From the NCBI RefSeq assembly GCF_003313385.1, contig NZ_QMHN01000001.1:172036-236035 (forward strand): a stretch of DNA of 64,000 bases, read 5' to 3'. This stretch comes from Pedobacter chitinilyticus. GTDB lineage: Bacteria; Bacteroidota; Bacteroidia; Sphingobacteriales; Sphingobacteriaceae. This document shows, one piece after another, positions 44,157-52,883 of the stretch (the stretch's first letter is position 1; each line of letters starts with the position of its first letter). The notes beneath the pieces are model-generated. The model made no database searches and was not told where the DNA came from. It saw nothing but the letters and a program-made list of their open reading frames with translations. Position numbers and translations under genes: made by a program.

Positions 44157-44735
44157 ATGACTACCGAACCCAAAGTCCTTTTATTCCAGCATTTTGAAAA
44201 GTACATCAAATTGAGCGACACCTTAAAAGCTGCTTTGGATGAGCGTGCAAGTTTTGTTTCTTTTAAAAAAGGGGAAATGGTACATGATGCTGAAAAGGTG
44301 TGTACGAAATCTTATTTTATACAAAAAGGCTTGTTCAGGGCTTATTTTATTAAGGATGGCAAAGAAATTAGCGAATACTTCCCAGCAGAAAATGAATGGA
44401 GCAACTCGCCCAAAAGCTTTATCACCAGGCAAAAAGACGTTTATTATATTGATGCCATTGAGCCTACCGAAGCTTTTTGCTTGCAGGTAAACGATTTGGT
44501 TTATTTGTTTGAAAATTTTCCAGAAATGGAACGTTATGCCCGATTGTCGATGGGAACTGTGTTTGGCCATCTGATGGAGCGCATCACTTCGTTAAGATTT
44601 ACCAGCGCAAAGGAAAAATATGCTCATTTTCTGCAAACTTATCACGATATCCATCACCGTATTCCCTTGGGGATGGTGGCTTCTTATTTGGGTATCACGC
44701 AAGAGACCTTAAGCAGAATTAGGGGCGAGAGATAA
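44157..44735 (+). CDS. Crp/Fnr family transcriptional regulator
   Basis: 192 residues: a cyclic-nucleotide-binding-like beta-roll (about 20-120; FKKGEMVHDAEKVCTKSYFIQKGLFRAYF), a dimer helix, and a short C-terminal helix-turn-helix (about 150-190; VASYLGITQETLSRIRG). The recognition helix has the E-x2-S-R pattern with which FNR reads TTGAT half-sites. There is no N-terminal cysteine cluster, so it is not an oxygen-sensing iron-sulfur protein. A matching FNR-like box lies two bases past its stop codon. Confidence 0.88.
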   Translation: MTTEPKVLLFQHFEKYIKLSDTLKAALDERASFVSFKKGEMVHDAEKVCTKSYFIQKGLFRAYFIKDGKEISEYFPAENEWSNSPKSFITRQKDVYYIDAIEPTEAFCLQVNDLVYLFENFPEMERYARLSMGTVFGHLMERITSLRFTSAKEKYAHFLQTYHDIHHRIPLGMVASYLGITQETLSRIRGER

Positions 44736-44737
44736 CT

Positions 44738-44755
44738 TTTTGATTTACATCAAAA
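44738..44755. promoter_or_regulatory. FNR-like box upstream of the alpha/beta hydrolase
   Basis: TTTTGAT-TTAC-ATCAAAA is a perfect palindrome that contains TTGATnnnnATCAA. It lies between the Crp/Fnr gene and the hydrolase gene. Confidence 0.6.
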
Positions 44756-44795
44756 GCATTTATGTAAATAATCTCCACTTTTGATTAAAAAAAAG

Positions 44796-45650
44796 ATGGA
44801 CTTGAAAAAAGCAAAACAACTTAGCCTAGCACTATTTTTCTTTCTACTACCTGCTGTCGTATTTTCGCAAGATACTTTGACGGTAAAAAACGTAGAAGCA
44901 ATTTTATATAGCAATAAACAAGCTAAACAGCCTTTAGTGGTAGGTTTGGGTGGCTCAGAAGGTGGTAACGCTTGGACCAGCGATTACTGGAAGCAAACGC
45001 GGAAACAATTTTTAGCTAAAGGTTATGCTTTTTTAGCGATTGGTTATTTTGGATGTCAAGGGACACCGAAAATATTAGATCAAATCGCTATTGATGAAGT
45101 TTATCAGGCCATTGCTGCCGCTAAAAAACATCAAAAAGTAGATAGCAATCAAATCGCTGTAATAGGTGGTTCTCGTGGGGCCGATTTGGCTTTATTGTTA
45201 GGGAGTTATTATCCTGATATTGATGCGGTAGTGGCCATGTCGGCTAGCCATGCGGTTTTCCCTGGACATACACAGCATTTCACGAGCTCTTGCTGGACTT
45301 TTAAAGGAAGGGAGCTTCCTTTTATTCCCGTAAACGATCAGGCGGTGCCCTTTTTAATGAAAAGAGATTTACGCGGTACTTTCACGGCCATGATGCAGGA
45401 TAGCATTGCGGAACAAAAGGCTTTGATTAAGGTAGAACGTATTCACGGTGCAGTGCTATTGCTTTCGGCGGATAAGGATGAGATGATTCCAGCGGTTCAA
45501 ATGGGCGAGAAGATGGTGGCCAGATTAAAAACGCATCTGTTTAAATATCCTTATCAACATATTGTTTACCAAGGTTCGCATACCGAGCCCACCAAGCATT
45601 TTGACCAAGTTTTTGATTTTTTGGATCGTAATTTTCTGAAAAGGAGATAG
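44796..45650 (+). CDS. Exported alpha/beta hydrolase (BAAT / acyl-CoA thioesterase C-terminal type)
   Basis: 284 residues from ATG 44796, which gives a signal peptide ending VVFSQ; the TTG at 44781 is less likely. An alpha/beta hydrolase with the nucleophile in GGSRGADLAL, a probable acid Asp in LLLSADKDEMIP, and a C-terminal His in QGSHTEPT. The domain resembles bile-acid-CoA:amino-acid N-acyltransferase C-terminal and dienelactone-hydrolase-like families. Substrate unknown. The upstream FNR-like box suggests control by the neighbouring Crp/Fnr protein. Confidence 0.82.
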   Translation: MDLKKAKQLSLALFFFLLPAVVFSQDTLTVKNVEAILYSNKQAKQPLVVGLGGSEGGNAWTSDYWKQTRKQFLAKGYAFLAIGYFGCQGTPKILDQIAIDEVYQAIAAAKKHQKVDSNQIAVIGGSRGADLALLLGSYYPDIDAVVAMSASHAVFPGHTQHFTSSCWTFKGRELPFIPVNDQAVPFLMKRDLRGTFTAMMQDSIAEQKALIKVERIHGAVLLLSADKDEMIPAVQMGEKMVARLKTHLFKYPYQHIVYQGSHTEPTKHFDQVFDFLDRNFLKRR

Positions 45651-45692
45651 TATTGCTAACTTAGCCTAAGTGCTTGTTAAAAAAAATAGTGC

Positions 45693-46130
45693 ATGTCGAC
45701 TCTAAGACCTATTCACCCAGATTTTGAACGTTTGTTGGGCTTTAAGGAAAAACAGCTCATTGGCCTTTTTGCCGATTTAAGGGCATTTATTTTAGAGCTT
45801 TACCCGCAAAGTAATGAGTTGTTATATCATACGCATGCGCTGACCGCTGTTTTTTCTATTTCTGATAAACTGTCGGATGCTTTTTGCATGCTTCCCATTT
45901 ATACTAACCATATGAACCTTGGTTTTAATAAAGGCACTTTGCTGAAAGATCCACACCAGTTGCTTACAGGAACGGGAAATTTAATTAGGCATATTGATGT
46001 GAAGGAACCCAAGGATTATCGTAATTCTAAAGTGCAGGGTTTGATACAGGAAGCGATTGATTTTGCCATTAAGGATATGGATAAGCCTACCAAAGTTATG
46101 GCTCAAACCATTTCTAAAATCAAAGGGTAA
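45693..46130 (+). CDS. DUF1801 family protein
   Basis: 145 residues, cytosolic. The DUF1801 fold is suggested by an LYPQSNELLYHTHALTAVFS strand-turn and FCMLPIYTNHMNLGF. The molecular function of the family is unknown. It lies 42 bases after the hydrolase gene on the same strand. Confidence 0.8.
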   Translation: MSTLRPIHPDFERLLGFKEKQLIGLFADLRAFILELYPQSNELLYHTHALTAVFSISDKLSDAFCMLPIYTNHMNLGFNKGTLLKDPHQLLTGTGNLIRHIDVKEPKDYRNSKVQGLIQEAIDFAIKDMDKPTKVMAQTISKIKG

Positions 46131-46140
46131 TGTTTGGGAT

Positions 46141-46355
46141 GTGTTTGTAGCCTAAATTAACCACATAGGCACATAGTAAATTCAATACCTTTAACACGAT
46201 CTGGGGATATTTTTTTGAATTTTATTATCCTGAGCCCCTAGCAAATCCTCTTTATTTTCTAAAGTCGACTTTTTCCTTTGAGGGTTCCAAAATCAAAGGA
46301 AAATGCCCTATGTTTCTATGTGTTTGTAGCCTAAATTAACCACATAGACACATAG
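46141..46355. repeat. Two dispersed repeat copies related to 3392-3618
   Basis: TGTGTTTGTAGCCTAAATTA followed by ACCACATAGGCACATAG ends at 46176, and the same sequence with one base change ends at 46355. The ACCACATAG[AG]CACATAG core is the one seen twice near 3.4-3.6 kb. The rest of 46131-46697 holds no gene I can support; a 40-codon stretch near 46390-46525 with an internal stop may be a decayed gene. Confidence 0.8.
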
Positions 46356-46697
46356 CAATTAAATAAGATAGGTTTAAGAGCGTTTTTTTGCATGGAGGAA
46401 GATCCGATAATCCTTCTTTTGGATAACTGACCTGATGGTGAAATGCCGACTTCATTTTTCGATAGCTCGATAAAGGGGTTTGTAGGTGCCTTCAATTTGA
46501 TTTTCAATAAGTTGGAGGTTTCTTGATAACTAAGTTCTTACTGATAAAACAAGTAAACTGTTTTCTACTATACATTTTGATGTCACCCTTTTATCGCATG
46601 GGAGAAATGTTTTTTTATTTAGATCATATAGATGGATTGTTGAGAAATGAGCTTCGTTTTCTAGTTTTTAATGGTAAAATGCTTATTTTTCGACATC

Positions 46698-47141
46698 ATG
46701 TTAAAGCTTCTCTTTATAGGTATGTTGCTGATGGGCTATTGCTGCTTTCAGCAAACTCCATCTCGGGTGGTTAAAAAAATGACAGCCCATATAGTTCATC
46801 CAGTCTATAATGGAATAGGTACGGATAGCCTCATCAATTTTAAGGGTAAGAAGTATTTCGTGAATTGGATAGAGGACTATGACGAAAGCAGCAAGCTCAT
46901 CAAGTTTTCGATATGGAAGCCCTTGGGCTATTTGGAGTTTTCGGAAAAGAACATTATCCATGCCCAAAAATTTCAAAAATATTATGGGCTAAGAGATACT
47001 TTGGCATATCGTAAGCTGAATGATGATAGCGTTAAACTGAATGGTGTGGTTTATACCGTCAAGGGAAAAGAGAAGGACAGGTTGTATCTGGTGCGATCTT
47101 CCCAAAAAGATGAATTATATATTTTAGAGTTTAAGCCGTGA
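46698..47141 (+). CDS. Small lipoprotein-like protein of unknown function
   Basis: About 147 residues from ATG 46698; an upstream ATG at 46671 is possible but would bury the hydrophobic leader. The leader LLFIGMLLMGYCC could be a lipoprotein signal. The body is beta-rich (SLINFKGKKYFVNWIEDYDE, KFQKYYGLRDTLAYRKL, VYTVKGKEKDRLYLVRSSQK). No family recognised. Decayed relatives lie just downstream (47653-47840) and at 52249-52328. Confidence 0.65.
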   Translation: MLKLLFIGMLLMGYCCFQQTPSRVVKKMTAHIVHPVYNGIGTDSLINFKGKKYFVNWIEDYDESSKLIKFSIWKPLGYLEFSEKNIIHAQKFQKYYGLRDTLAYRKLNDDSVKLNGVVYTVKGKEKDRLYLVRSSQKDELYILEFKP

Positions 47142-47160
47142 AAGAAACATTGATTTTGAT

Positions 47161-47556
47161 ATGGTGGACGATTTAAGGAAAATAGATAAGACGATCTTGT
47201 TCTGTATTTTTGTAGGACCAGTAATTTTGATGTTTTTGTTTGTGATTTATAATATTGTTACTGGAAAATCTACCGCAGAATTGATAATGGAAGATGATTT
47301 ATCTGAACATTTTCACGGTAAAATAGATACGCAATATGTTGAAACTTTCAATCATGGTATTAAGTACGCCGAACTGTCCACTGGTTATAAGTATCCGATT
47401 TTTAGCAACTGGGAGCGCTATTTGGAAAAGGGCGATTCATTAGCAAAAGACAGTAACTCTTTTCAGCTGCGTATATTTAAAATGAAAGGAGATACGCTGG
47501 TTTTAGATTACAGGGATACTTATAGGAAGGAAGTTAGAAAAAAGTTGGGGATTTGA
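47161..47556 (+). CDS. Small single-membrane-helix protein of unknown function
   Basis: 131 residues: one N-terminal membrane helix (about 13-35, ILFCIFVGPVILMFLFVIYN) and a soluble C-terminal part rich in charged residues (YKYPIFSNWERYLEKGDSLAKD, FKMKGDTLVLDYRDTYRKEV). Nineteen bases after the previous gene, likely the same transcript. No family recognised; an immunity or envelope role next to RHS genes is possible but unproven. Confidence 0.6.
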   Translation: MVDDLRKIDKTILFCIFVGPVILMFLFVIYNIVTGKSTAELIMEDDLSEHFHGKIDTQYVETFNHGIKYAELSTGYKYPIFSNWERYLEKGDSLAKDSNSFQLRIFKMKGDTLVLDYRDTYRKEVRKKLGI

Positions 47557-47571
47557 ATGAATCATCAAAAA

Positions 47572-47812
47572 ATGAATAGACTAAAATTAATACTAACGGG
47601 CAAGTTGTGGAAAATGCAAATCTTAATACTTTAAATTCTTGGTTGGTGATAACACCAACCAAAAGTTAAATTCCAAAAACCTTATCAACGAAGAGACACC
47701 TTAGAATATCGTAGCCTTAAAAATAACAGGGTTCAGTTAAATGACCTTGTTTATTTTATTATGTTAGTTTTCTTAAAATCAGCTAGTTTTTATTTGATTT
47801 CAGTCAGTGGTG
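47572..47812 (+). pseudogene. Decayed copy of the 46698 protein gene
   Basis: In the frame 47653-47763 the translation reads KFQKPYQRRDTLEYRSL and then VQLNDLVYFI, matching KFQKYYGLRDTLAYRKL and VKLNGVVYTV of the intact gene. A stop codon at 47650-47652 interrupts it, and the 5' part (from ATG 47572) is out of frame. The remaining bases of 47557-47958 carry a TTGGTTGGTG hairpin (47639-47662) and no gene. Confidence 0.65.
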
Positions 47813-47958
47813 GGTGATCATAGCAACAAAAAGTTAAAAACACTTTTTCCGATCCCAAAGCCCAAGTCAGGGTAAGGCTCATTTCTGGGCACTAAGACCT
47901 GCGTAAAAGAGAGGATGACTGATTTGGAAGAGTTTTATTTAGATAAAAAGCTTAAAAT

Positions 47959-48309
47959 TTATTTGTTTTCTTTTTGTGGTAATGGAGTCGCTTTTTTTGC
48001 AGCAGCTGAGTAATACTCTTTAAGCTTAATCCTTTGTTCAGGGCTCAATAAACTGTCTATACGTTTTGTTCTCGATAAGGATAATTTTAATAATAATTCT
48101 CTTCGCTCAAGATAATTAATTGAAGTTGTTTTTGATATTTTCAATACACTATCGCGATGTTCTTGAATGATCTTTTTAAATGTAGCTTGTTGTTGTTTAG
48201 TTAACCGAAGTAGGGTTGCAATATTTGTTTTTTGTCCCGCTTCATGTTGTGCATATGAGGTAAGCGAGATTAAAAAAATAACAATGATGATTAAATGTGT
48301 CTTTTGCAT
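47959..48309 (-). CDS. Small exported helical protein (Spy/CpxP-like)
   Basis: 116 residues: signal peptide (about 1-20, ending SYAQ) and a charged all-helical body (LTKQQQATFKKIIQEHRDSVL, LLSPEQRIKLKEYYSAA), like small periplasmic Spy-type proteins. It lies 10 bases after the RHS gene, as its second gene. The LTxxQ-like pattern (LTKQQQ, LSPEQR) is the weak point of resemblance to Spy. A chaperone role is inferred only. Confidence 0.65.
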   Translation of the reverse strand: MQKTHLIIIVIFLISLTSYAQHEAGQKTNIATLLRLTKQQQATFKKIIQEHRDSVLKISKTTSINYLERRELLLKLSLSRTKRIDSLLSPEQRIKLKEYYSAAAKKATPLPQKENK

Positions 48310-48319
48310 TTCTATGTTA

Positions 48320-51300
48320 TTATAATGGAGTAGATGTAGCTAATGGAATATAGTTTACATTTGGGATGCTCACTACTTGGTAAGATAAGTTGGTTGAATA
48401 TATAGTACTCATCCAAGGATTAAAAGGATCTGTTTCTTCATAAACTCTATCTATCGCATATCTGCCAAGCATCACACTTGAAGTACCAGCAGGTATTGTT
48501 CTGTTAAAAATGTAACTGCTGCTTACGGGGCCGTAGCCAAGGTCGGAGAGTAAGGTTTCTTCATAAGCAACAGTTCTACTTACGGGAGTAATGTAGGGAA
48601 TAGTGGCTTCGGCATCTGTAAATAGCTCTAAGGTCACATCAGCAAAAGTGGTAAAGGCAGGACTAAATGGACCGTTGGGATATTCTGTATAAATATTTGA
48701 TATGGAAATTCTAGCATAATAGTTTGGTAATGCAATGGTTGGTTTTATATTACAATCAACTGTTTGACCAGCTAAATTGTAGCAGTATTGTTTAACGATA
48801 TTACCTAGGTGATCTTTTACAGACCATAATTTTCCATCGGGTTGATAATCGAAAAAGGTAGTGTTCGAACGCGTATCAGCTTTGGCAGCTAACTGTTCGT
48901 AAAAATTAGTGTAAACAAATGTAGTTGATTGCGCATTTTCAGGATGTATTTTGATATCGTCTATAAATGCTGAACCACTAATCTCTACGCTAGATGACAA
49001 GGGGGTAAAATAATTTTGATATAAATTCCAACCGTTGGACAAGGTCGTCATTTGTGCCGTTCCAGCTGTTGCGCCACTAATGGTGATGGTACCAGATTTA
49101 ATGAATAGACTGATTGAATAGCGTTTTCCTGCAATCAAATTGTGTTTGGAAATAGCCCCCATGTTCAGTTTATAGCTAGATTTGCCACTATAAGCTTCAT
49201 CCATTGAAACAGCCGATTGAGTATATGATATACCATTTTCGCCTCCATTGTCAAAAGAGGCGTAAGCCGTTTCATCATAACTGCTATTAACAAATTCTGC
49301 GGTAATTTCGCTTTTATTACTAAAACGATAAGCTGTTGTTTTTAAATTTTGGCTTAAAATTTCTATTGCGTTGCCTTTACCATCATATTTTGTCACTTGT
49401 GCTTCTTTTGTTTCTGCTCCACCAAAACCTATTTTTTCTTTAACAGGAAAAGCTTTATTGTAAAAGATATTGTAGTAAATCTGGCTTGTTTGCACTTCAG
49501 TAGCTCCTTTGGAAGTCTTTCTCCATAATGGTGTGATGATGTTTTGGTGCAATAACTTATTATTTGCATTGCTCTCAGCCATATTATACGTAATACCAGT
49601 AAGGTTAGAAGTGGTATAGCGTATTTGTTCATTAATGGTATCGTCGTCGCTAGTAGTACTGGTAATCTGGTTAGGTTCTATTTCTCCATTTAATTTATCA
49701 TAAGTGTAATTTTTTTCATTAGTTATTTCTTGTCCTCCTTCATATGTCCTTACAATTTGTTTATCCAAATAAATTACAGGTATATCTAGCCAATAGTCAT
49801 GTTGTAGAAATTCTTTTCCGTAACATCTGTAGCCTGGGATTTCCAGATCAGCAGATAACGAATGGGTCATCTCGTCTCTTAAGAGCTCTAATCTTTTAAT
49901 CCAAAAGCGTTCATCCCTTGAATTTTTAGGTTTTCCCCAGAAATCAGGTACAGGGAAATAGTCATCTGCTACAGAATAAAAATTTTCTTCTTTATGAATT
50001 AGTTCATTAGCCAACCCTTTGTATACCTCTTTTTCTGTGAGCTTAGGGCTAAGGGAAATCAAAGAAGCTTGGCGGGCCTTTAAATCAAAATGCAAGTAAT
50101 CATTATACTTATAAATCGTCTTGCCCGCTTCTCCTTGTATGTCGTTGGTATAGTCTATCGCGTATTCGGTTACTTTAGCATAAAATTTTGAAGGCTCCGT
50201 CCAAGCATCCAAAAAATTGGTAACCGCTGTGGTTTGCTCAGTAAACACTGTGCAGGTAATAAGCTCTAGTGAATAAAGCGGTAGTGTGCTGGAAACCATT
50301 CCGGAATTACCATGCCCAAAAAAGTATTGATTGTCATTACTGGTAAAATCATAATTTATATGTACGCCAGTGATCCCGTAGTCATAATTTTTTTTTCTGG
50401 CAATTGTATTGCTCGAAGTATAATCCGTAATTTCCTTGATTCTCAAACCACCCCAAGTGCTTAAATCATATGTAAAAGTAGAACTACCGCCAGTGGGATA
50501 GTTAATTTTTGTTAATGCACCAGCCATGGTGTAATATAAAAAGGATCTTCTATCAGATAGGCTAGGAATTAAGGTAGTATTGCTACTTATTCCATTGTAA
50601 AAGCCTGCTAGGTCTATCGATTTTGATAAACGGTTAGGTAAAACACTGCTGGTAAAATAATCGAAACCATACACCTCTTGATTATGACTATTAATGATAT
50701 TTTTAACGTTATCCAATTTCAATCTTAAATTATCATCGCTTGATGTACCAAAATAAGATTGGCCTAAAGTATACCAGGCTTTATTCACATAGAGTCCATC
50801 CGAAAGTTCTTGAACCAATATCGTTTCTAGCTTTTTATTCACAGGATGGTCGCTTCGGTTTCCGTAATGAAAACTCACTTTTTGTCCATTTGAAGCTGTA
50901 ATACTGGTAAGTATAAGTTCGTAAGCAATATTATTTACAGGGCAATTTTTGTTGTCGGGGATAACATCTTGTTGACAGCGTTGGCAATCTAAGGTATTTA
51001 CGCGTTGCTTAGTTTCATAGTTAAGATCGGTATAAGTGTAGTTTACAGTGTCGTAATTAAATAAAATGCTATCGCCTTTGTATGTCAAAATCTTGCTTAG
51101 GCCTACAGAAGCATTAGAAGTAGTGCTAGTAATTTGGCAACTCGTATAGGTAGTTTTACCACCTACTGGTTGAAAAAAATATCTATTGCCGCTGGGGTCT
51201 GTAATGATAGTTGATGTTGAATTGGTGACAATTTTGTAATTGCTAATCGGAGCAGTAACATAGGAGGTGTCCCTAAAAAGAAATTTTAAATTCATTAAAG

Positions 51301-51826
51301 GCGTGTTAACATAGTTAACAATAGGCCTAAATAGTGATTTCTGAGAGATATCCAATCCTGCAGCGATTACATCCAGTTCATTCTCATAAATAACATCGCA
51401 ATTTCCATAGTAGGGATTATATCTTTTAGCAAGATTATAGGTTCGCATAATTTCCGCGCCCCAGCCCGTTCCGTCCGTACTCGAATTGGTAATATAGCCG
51501 CTAGCATTAAGCACCCAACCTAGCCCTACAACTGAAGCAAATTCACTCACTTTATTACCTCCGCCATGATAACTGAGGCTTACAGGCCATGAAAAGTCTT
51601 TAAGTTTAATTTCTGTAATAGGAACAGAGATGTTAGCTATTCCTGTACTATAATCTACAGGAACATCTCCATATCTTTGATAAAGAGCCATTTCAGGCGA
51701 AGGGGTGACCGATGTTCTGACTACGTTAAAGTTGCCATTTTTGGCAGTTTCATATTGTGCCGAAGCAATTTGTGTAAATGATAAAAATAGTAATAATAAG
51801 CAGAATTTGAGCGCGTTAGTTCTCAT
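48320..51826 (-). CDS. RHS/SpvB-like secreted protein
   Basis: 1168 residues: signal peptide (about 1-23), then the Bacteroidota RHS opening (VPVDYSTGIANISVPITEIKL, SYHGGGNKVSEFASVVGLGW), a long beta-rich part, and a short RHS-like stretch near residues 985-1015 (FFDYQPDGKLWSVKDHLGN, YCYNLAGQTVD). The C-terminal 150 residues (from about 1015) are a beta-rich domain I do not recognise. There is no typical toxin domain, and none of the usual immunity genes follow. It is probably a surface protein. Confidence 0.82.
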   Translation of the reverse strand: MRTNALKFCLLLLFLSFTQIASAQYETAKNGNFNVVRTSVTPSPEMALYQRYGDVPVDYSTGIANISVPITEIKLKDFSWPVSLSYHGGGNKVSEFASVVGLGWVLNASGYITNSSTDGTGWGAEIMRTYNLAKRYNPYYGNCDVIYENELDVIAAGLDISQKSLFRPIVNYVNTPLMNLKFLFRDTSYVTAPISNYKIVTNSTSTIITDPSGNRYFFQPVGGKTTYTSCQITSTTSNASVGLSKILTYKGDSILFNYDTVNYTYTDLNYETKQRVNTLDCQRCQQDVIPDNKNCPVNNIAYELILTSITASNGQKVSFHYGNRSDHPVNKKLETILVQELSDGLYVNKAWYTLGQSYFGTSSDDNLRLKLDNVKNIINSHNQEVYGFDYFTSSVLPNRLSKSIDLAGFYNGISSNTTLIPSLSDRRSFLYYTMAGALTKINYPTGGSSTFTYDLSTWGGLRIKEITDYTSSNTIARKKNYDYGITGVHINYDFTSNDNQYFFGHGNSGMVSSTLPLYSLELITCTVFTEQTTAVTNFLDAWTEPSKFYAKVTEYAIDYTNDIQGEAGKTIYKYNDYLHFDLKARQASLISLSPKLTEKEVYKGLANELIHKEENFYSVADDYFPVPDFWGKPKNSRDERFWIKRLELLRDEMTHSLSADLEIPGYRCYGKEFLQHDYWLDIPVIYLDKQIVRTYEGGQEITNEKNYTYDKLNGEIEPNQITSTTSDDDTINEQIRYTTSNLTGITYNMAESNANNKLLHQNIITPLWRKTSKGATEVQTSQIYYNIFYNKAFPVKEKIGFGGAETKEAQVTKYDGKGNAIEILSQNLKTTAYRFSNKSEITAEFVNSSYDETAYASFDNGGENGISYTQSAVSMDEAYSGKSSYKLNMGAISKHNLIAGKRYSISLFIKSGTITISGATAGTAQMTTLSNGWNLYQNYFTPLSSSVEISGSAFIDDIKIHPENAQSTTFVYTNFYEQLAAKADTRSNTTFFDYQPDGKLWSVKDHLGNIVKQYCYNLAGQTVDCNIKPTIALPNYYARISISNIYTEYPNGPFSPAFTTFADVTLELFTDAEATIPYITPVSRTVAYEETLLSDLGYGPVSSSYIFNRTIPAGTSSVMLGRYAIDRVYEETDPFNPWMSTIYSTNLSYQVVSIPNVNYIPLATSTPL

Positions 51827-52117
51827 GAGTAATTTGATCTAAATTGTTTAGTGGTGGGCAGGAATGGAGGTATTATGGGCTTTTGATAGGGTTTGATGAA
51901 AAAGTATTGAGAGCATAAGCGATATTTTTTCCTAAATTAAATTATCCTGATAAAAAATCAAAACCTTATCGTTTTTATAAGTGCGTTAATTAGAAATACG
52001 TACTGTTTTTTAAAACGAGGAAGTATTATCTAAATCGAAAATATATTCAACCTGTGGTAAGTATGTAGTTAAAGTACAGCTGCACTATAGAAAACCACTA
52101 GGAGTAGTACAATATGC

Positions 52118-52167
52118 ACGGACTTATACGGACTTGTACGCACTTCTACGGAGTTTTACGGCGTTTT
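52118..52167. repeat. 10-bp periodic array (five units)
   Basis: Units ending in ACG repeat every ten bases: GACTTATACG, GACTTGTACG, CACTTCTACG, GAGTTTTACG, GCGTTTTGGA. The array lies about 290 bases upstream of the RHS gene on the opposite strand. Confidence 0.8.
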
Positions 52168-52248
52168 GGATTTTGTAGAGATGAAGTAGGCGTATCTATA
52201 ATTTACAAAAAAAAATAAATTTCTGTGATCAAACTTGAAAATTTAATC

Positions 52249-52328
52249 GTTAGTTGCCTCAAAAACAGCTGGTTTATATTTGATTTCAGCCAGTGATGGA
52301 TGACTACATCAACCAAAAGTTAAAAATA
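52249..52328 (+). pseudogene. Second decayed 3' fragment of the 46698 gene family
   Basis: It aligns with 47762-47841 over about 80 bases (roughly 80% identity by eye). In frame it reads KTAGLYLISASDG before a stop, like KSASFYLISVSGG of the first fragment. The two fragments flank the RHS/Spy-like gene pair in direct orientation. Confidence 0.5.
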
Positions 52329-52376
52329 GCGGTGCTTGGCTGGGTATCGAAGTTTCATCGTACCTGAGTCGTATTT

Positions 52377-52572
52377 GCGTCGTACCAAGTTCGGGAAAGC
52401 ATCGGCTGTTGTTCGGTAGTTCTTCGGTGGTTGTTCGGTGGTTGTTCGGTGAAAACGGGGTTTTGTTCGGTGGTTCTTCGGTGAGTGTTCGGTGGGGCTT
52501 CGGTGAACGCTCGGGTAATGGCCGAACAAAAGGGGAGCATTTACCGAGTCAAGTACGAAGTTGGTACGACGC
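52377..52572. repeat. 11-bp periodic array bounded by inverted repeats
   Basis: TTCGGT recurs at 52412, 423, 434, 445, 466, 477, 488 and 499, so the period is 11 bases with one slipped unit. The array is flanked by 17-base inverted repeats (52377-52393 and 52556-52572, one mismatch). It is G-rich in an AT-rich background. The rest of 51827-52883 holds the 10-bp array, a fragment above, a 16-base direct repeat (AAATCGAAAATATATT, 52032 and 52634) and the next promoter. Confidence 0.85.
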
Positions 52573-52828
52573 TGGTACGAACGGCTACCGTAGTACTGCC
52601 GAAAGTTGATCGATCACTAGACGGATAATTGCCAAATCGAAAATATATTTGCCGTTATACGTGATTGTCCCTAACTTAGAAAAGCTCAATGATAGTTTAA
52701 ATTTACGCTTCAATGGATTGTTTTTCGCTCGCTTCCCCATCGTCAGTTTCTCAAGTTACTGCCGCTGTTAGTTCATCCAACGGCGATATGAAAATGGGAG
52801 AATATGCTGCTAATTTTTTTTCATTTGC

Positions 52829-52836
52829 TACATTTG
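52829..52836 (+). promoter_or_regulatory. -7 element of the pseudopilus/RHS operon
   Basis: TACATTTG matches TAnnTTTG. No convincing -33 box is placed 18-19 bases upstream. It lies 48 bases before the first gene of the operon. Confidence 0.45.
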
Positions 52837-52883
52837 AACTTAATGAACGCTGTAATTTAAATTAACCTATGTTTACCGAATAT

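Noticed and set aside
46523..46774. 83-codon frame overlapping the small lipoprotein-like gene
   Set aside because: It runs out of frame with the better-supported gene at 46698, and its composition is not protein-like.
47639..47662. TTGGTTGGTG hairpin as a terminator
   Set aside because: No T-tract follows on the relevant strand.
52320..52609. Three short frames through the 11-bp array, with Ser/Val- or His/Thr-rich translations
   Set aside because: An 11-base period cycles through all frames, so these are products of the repeat, not genes.
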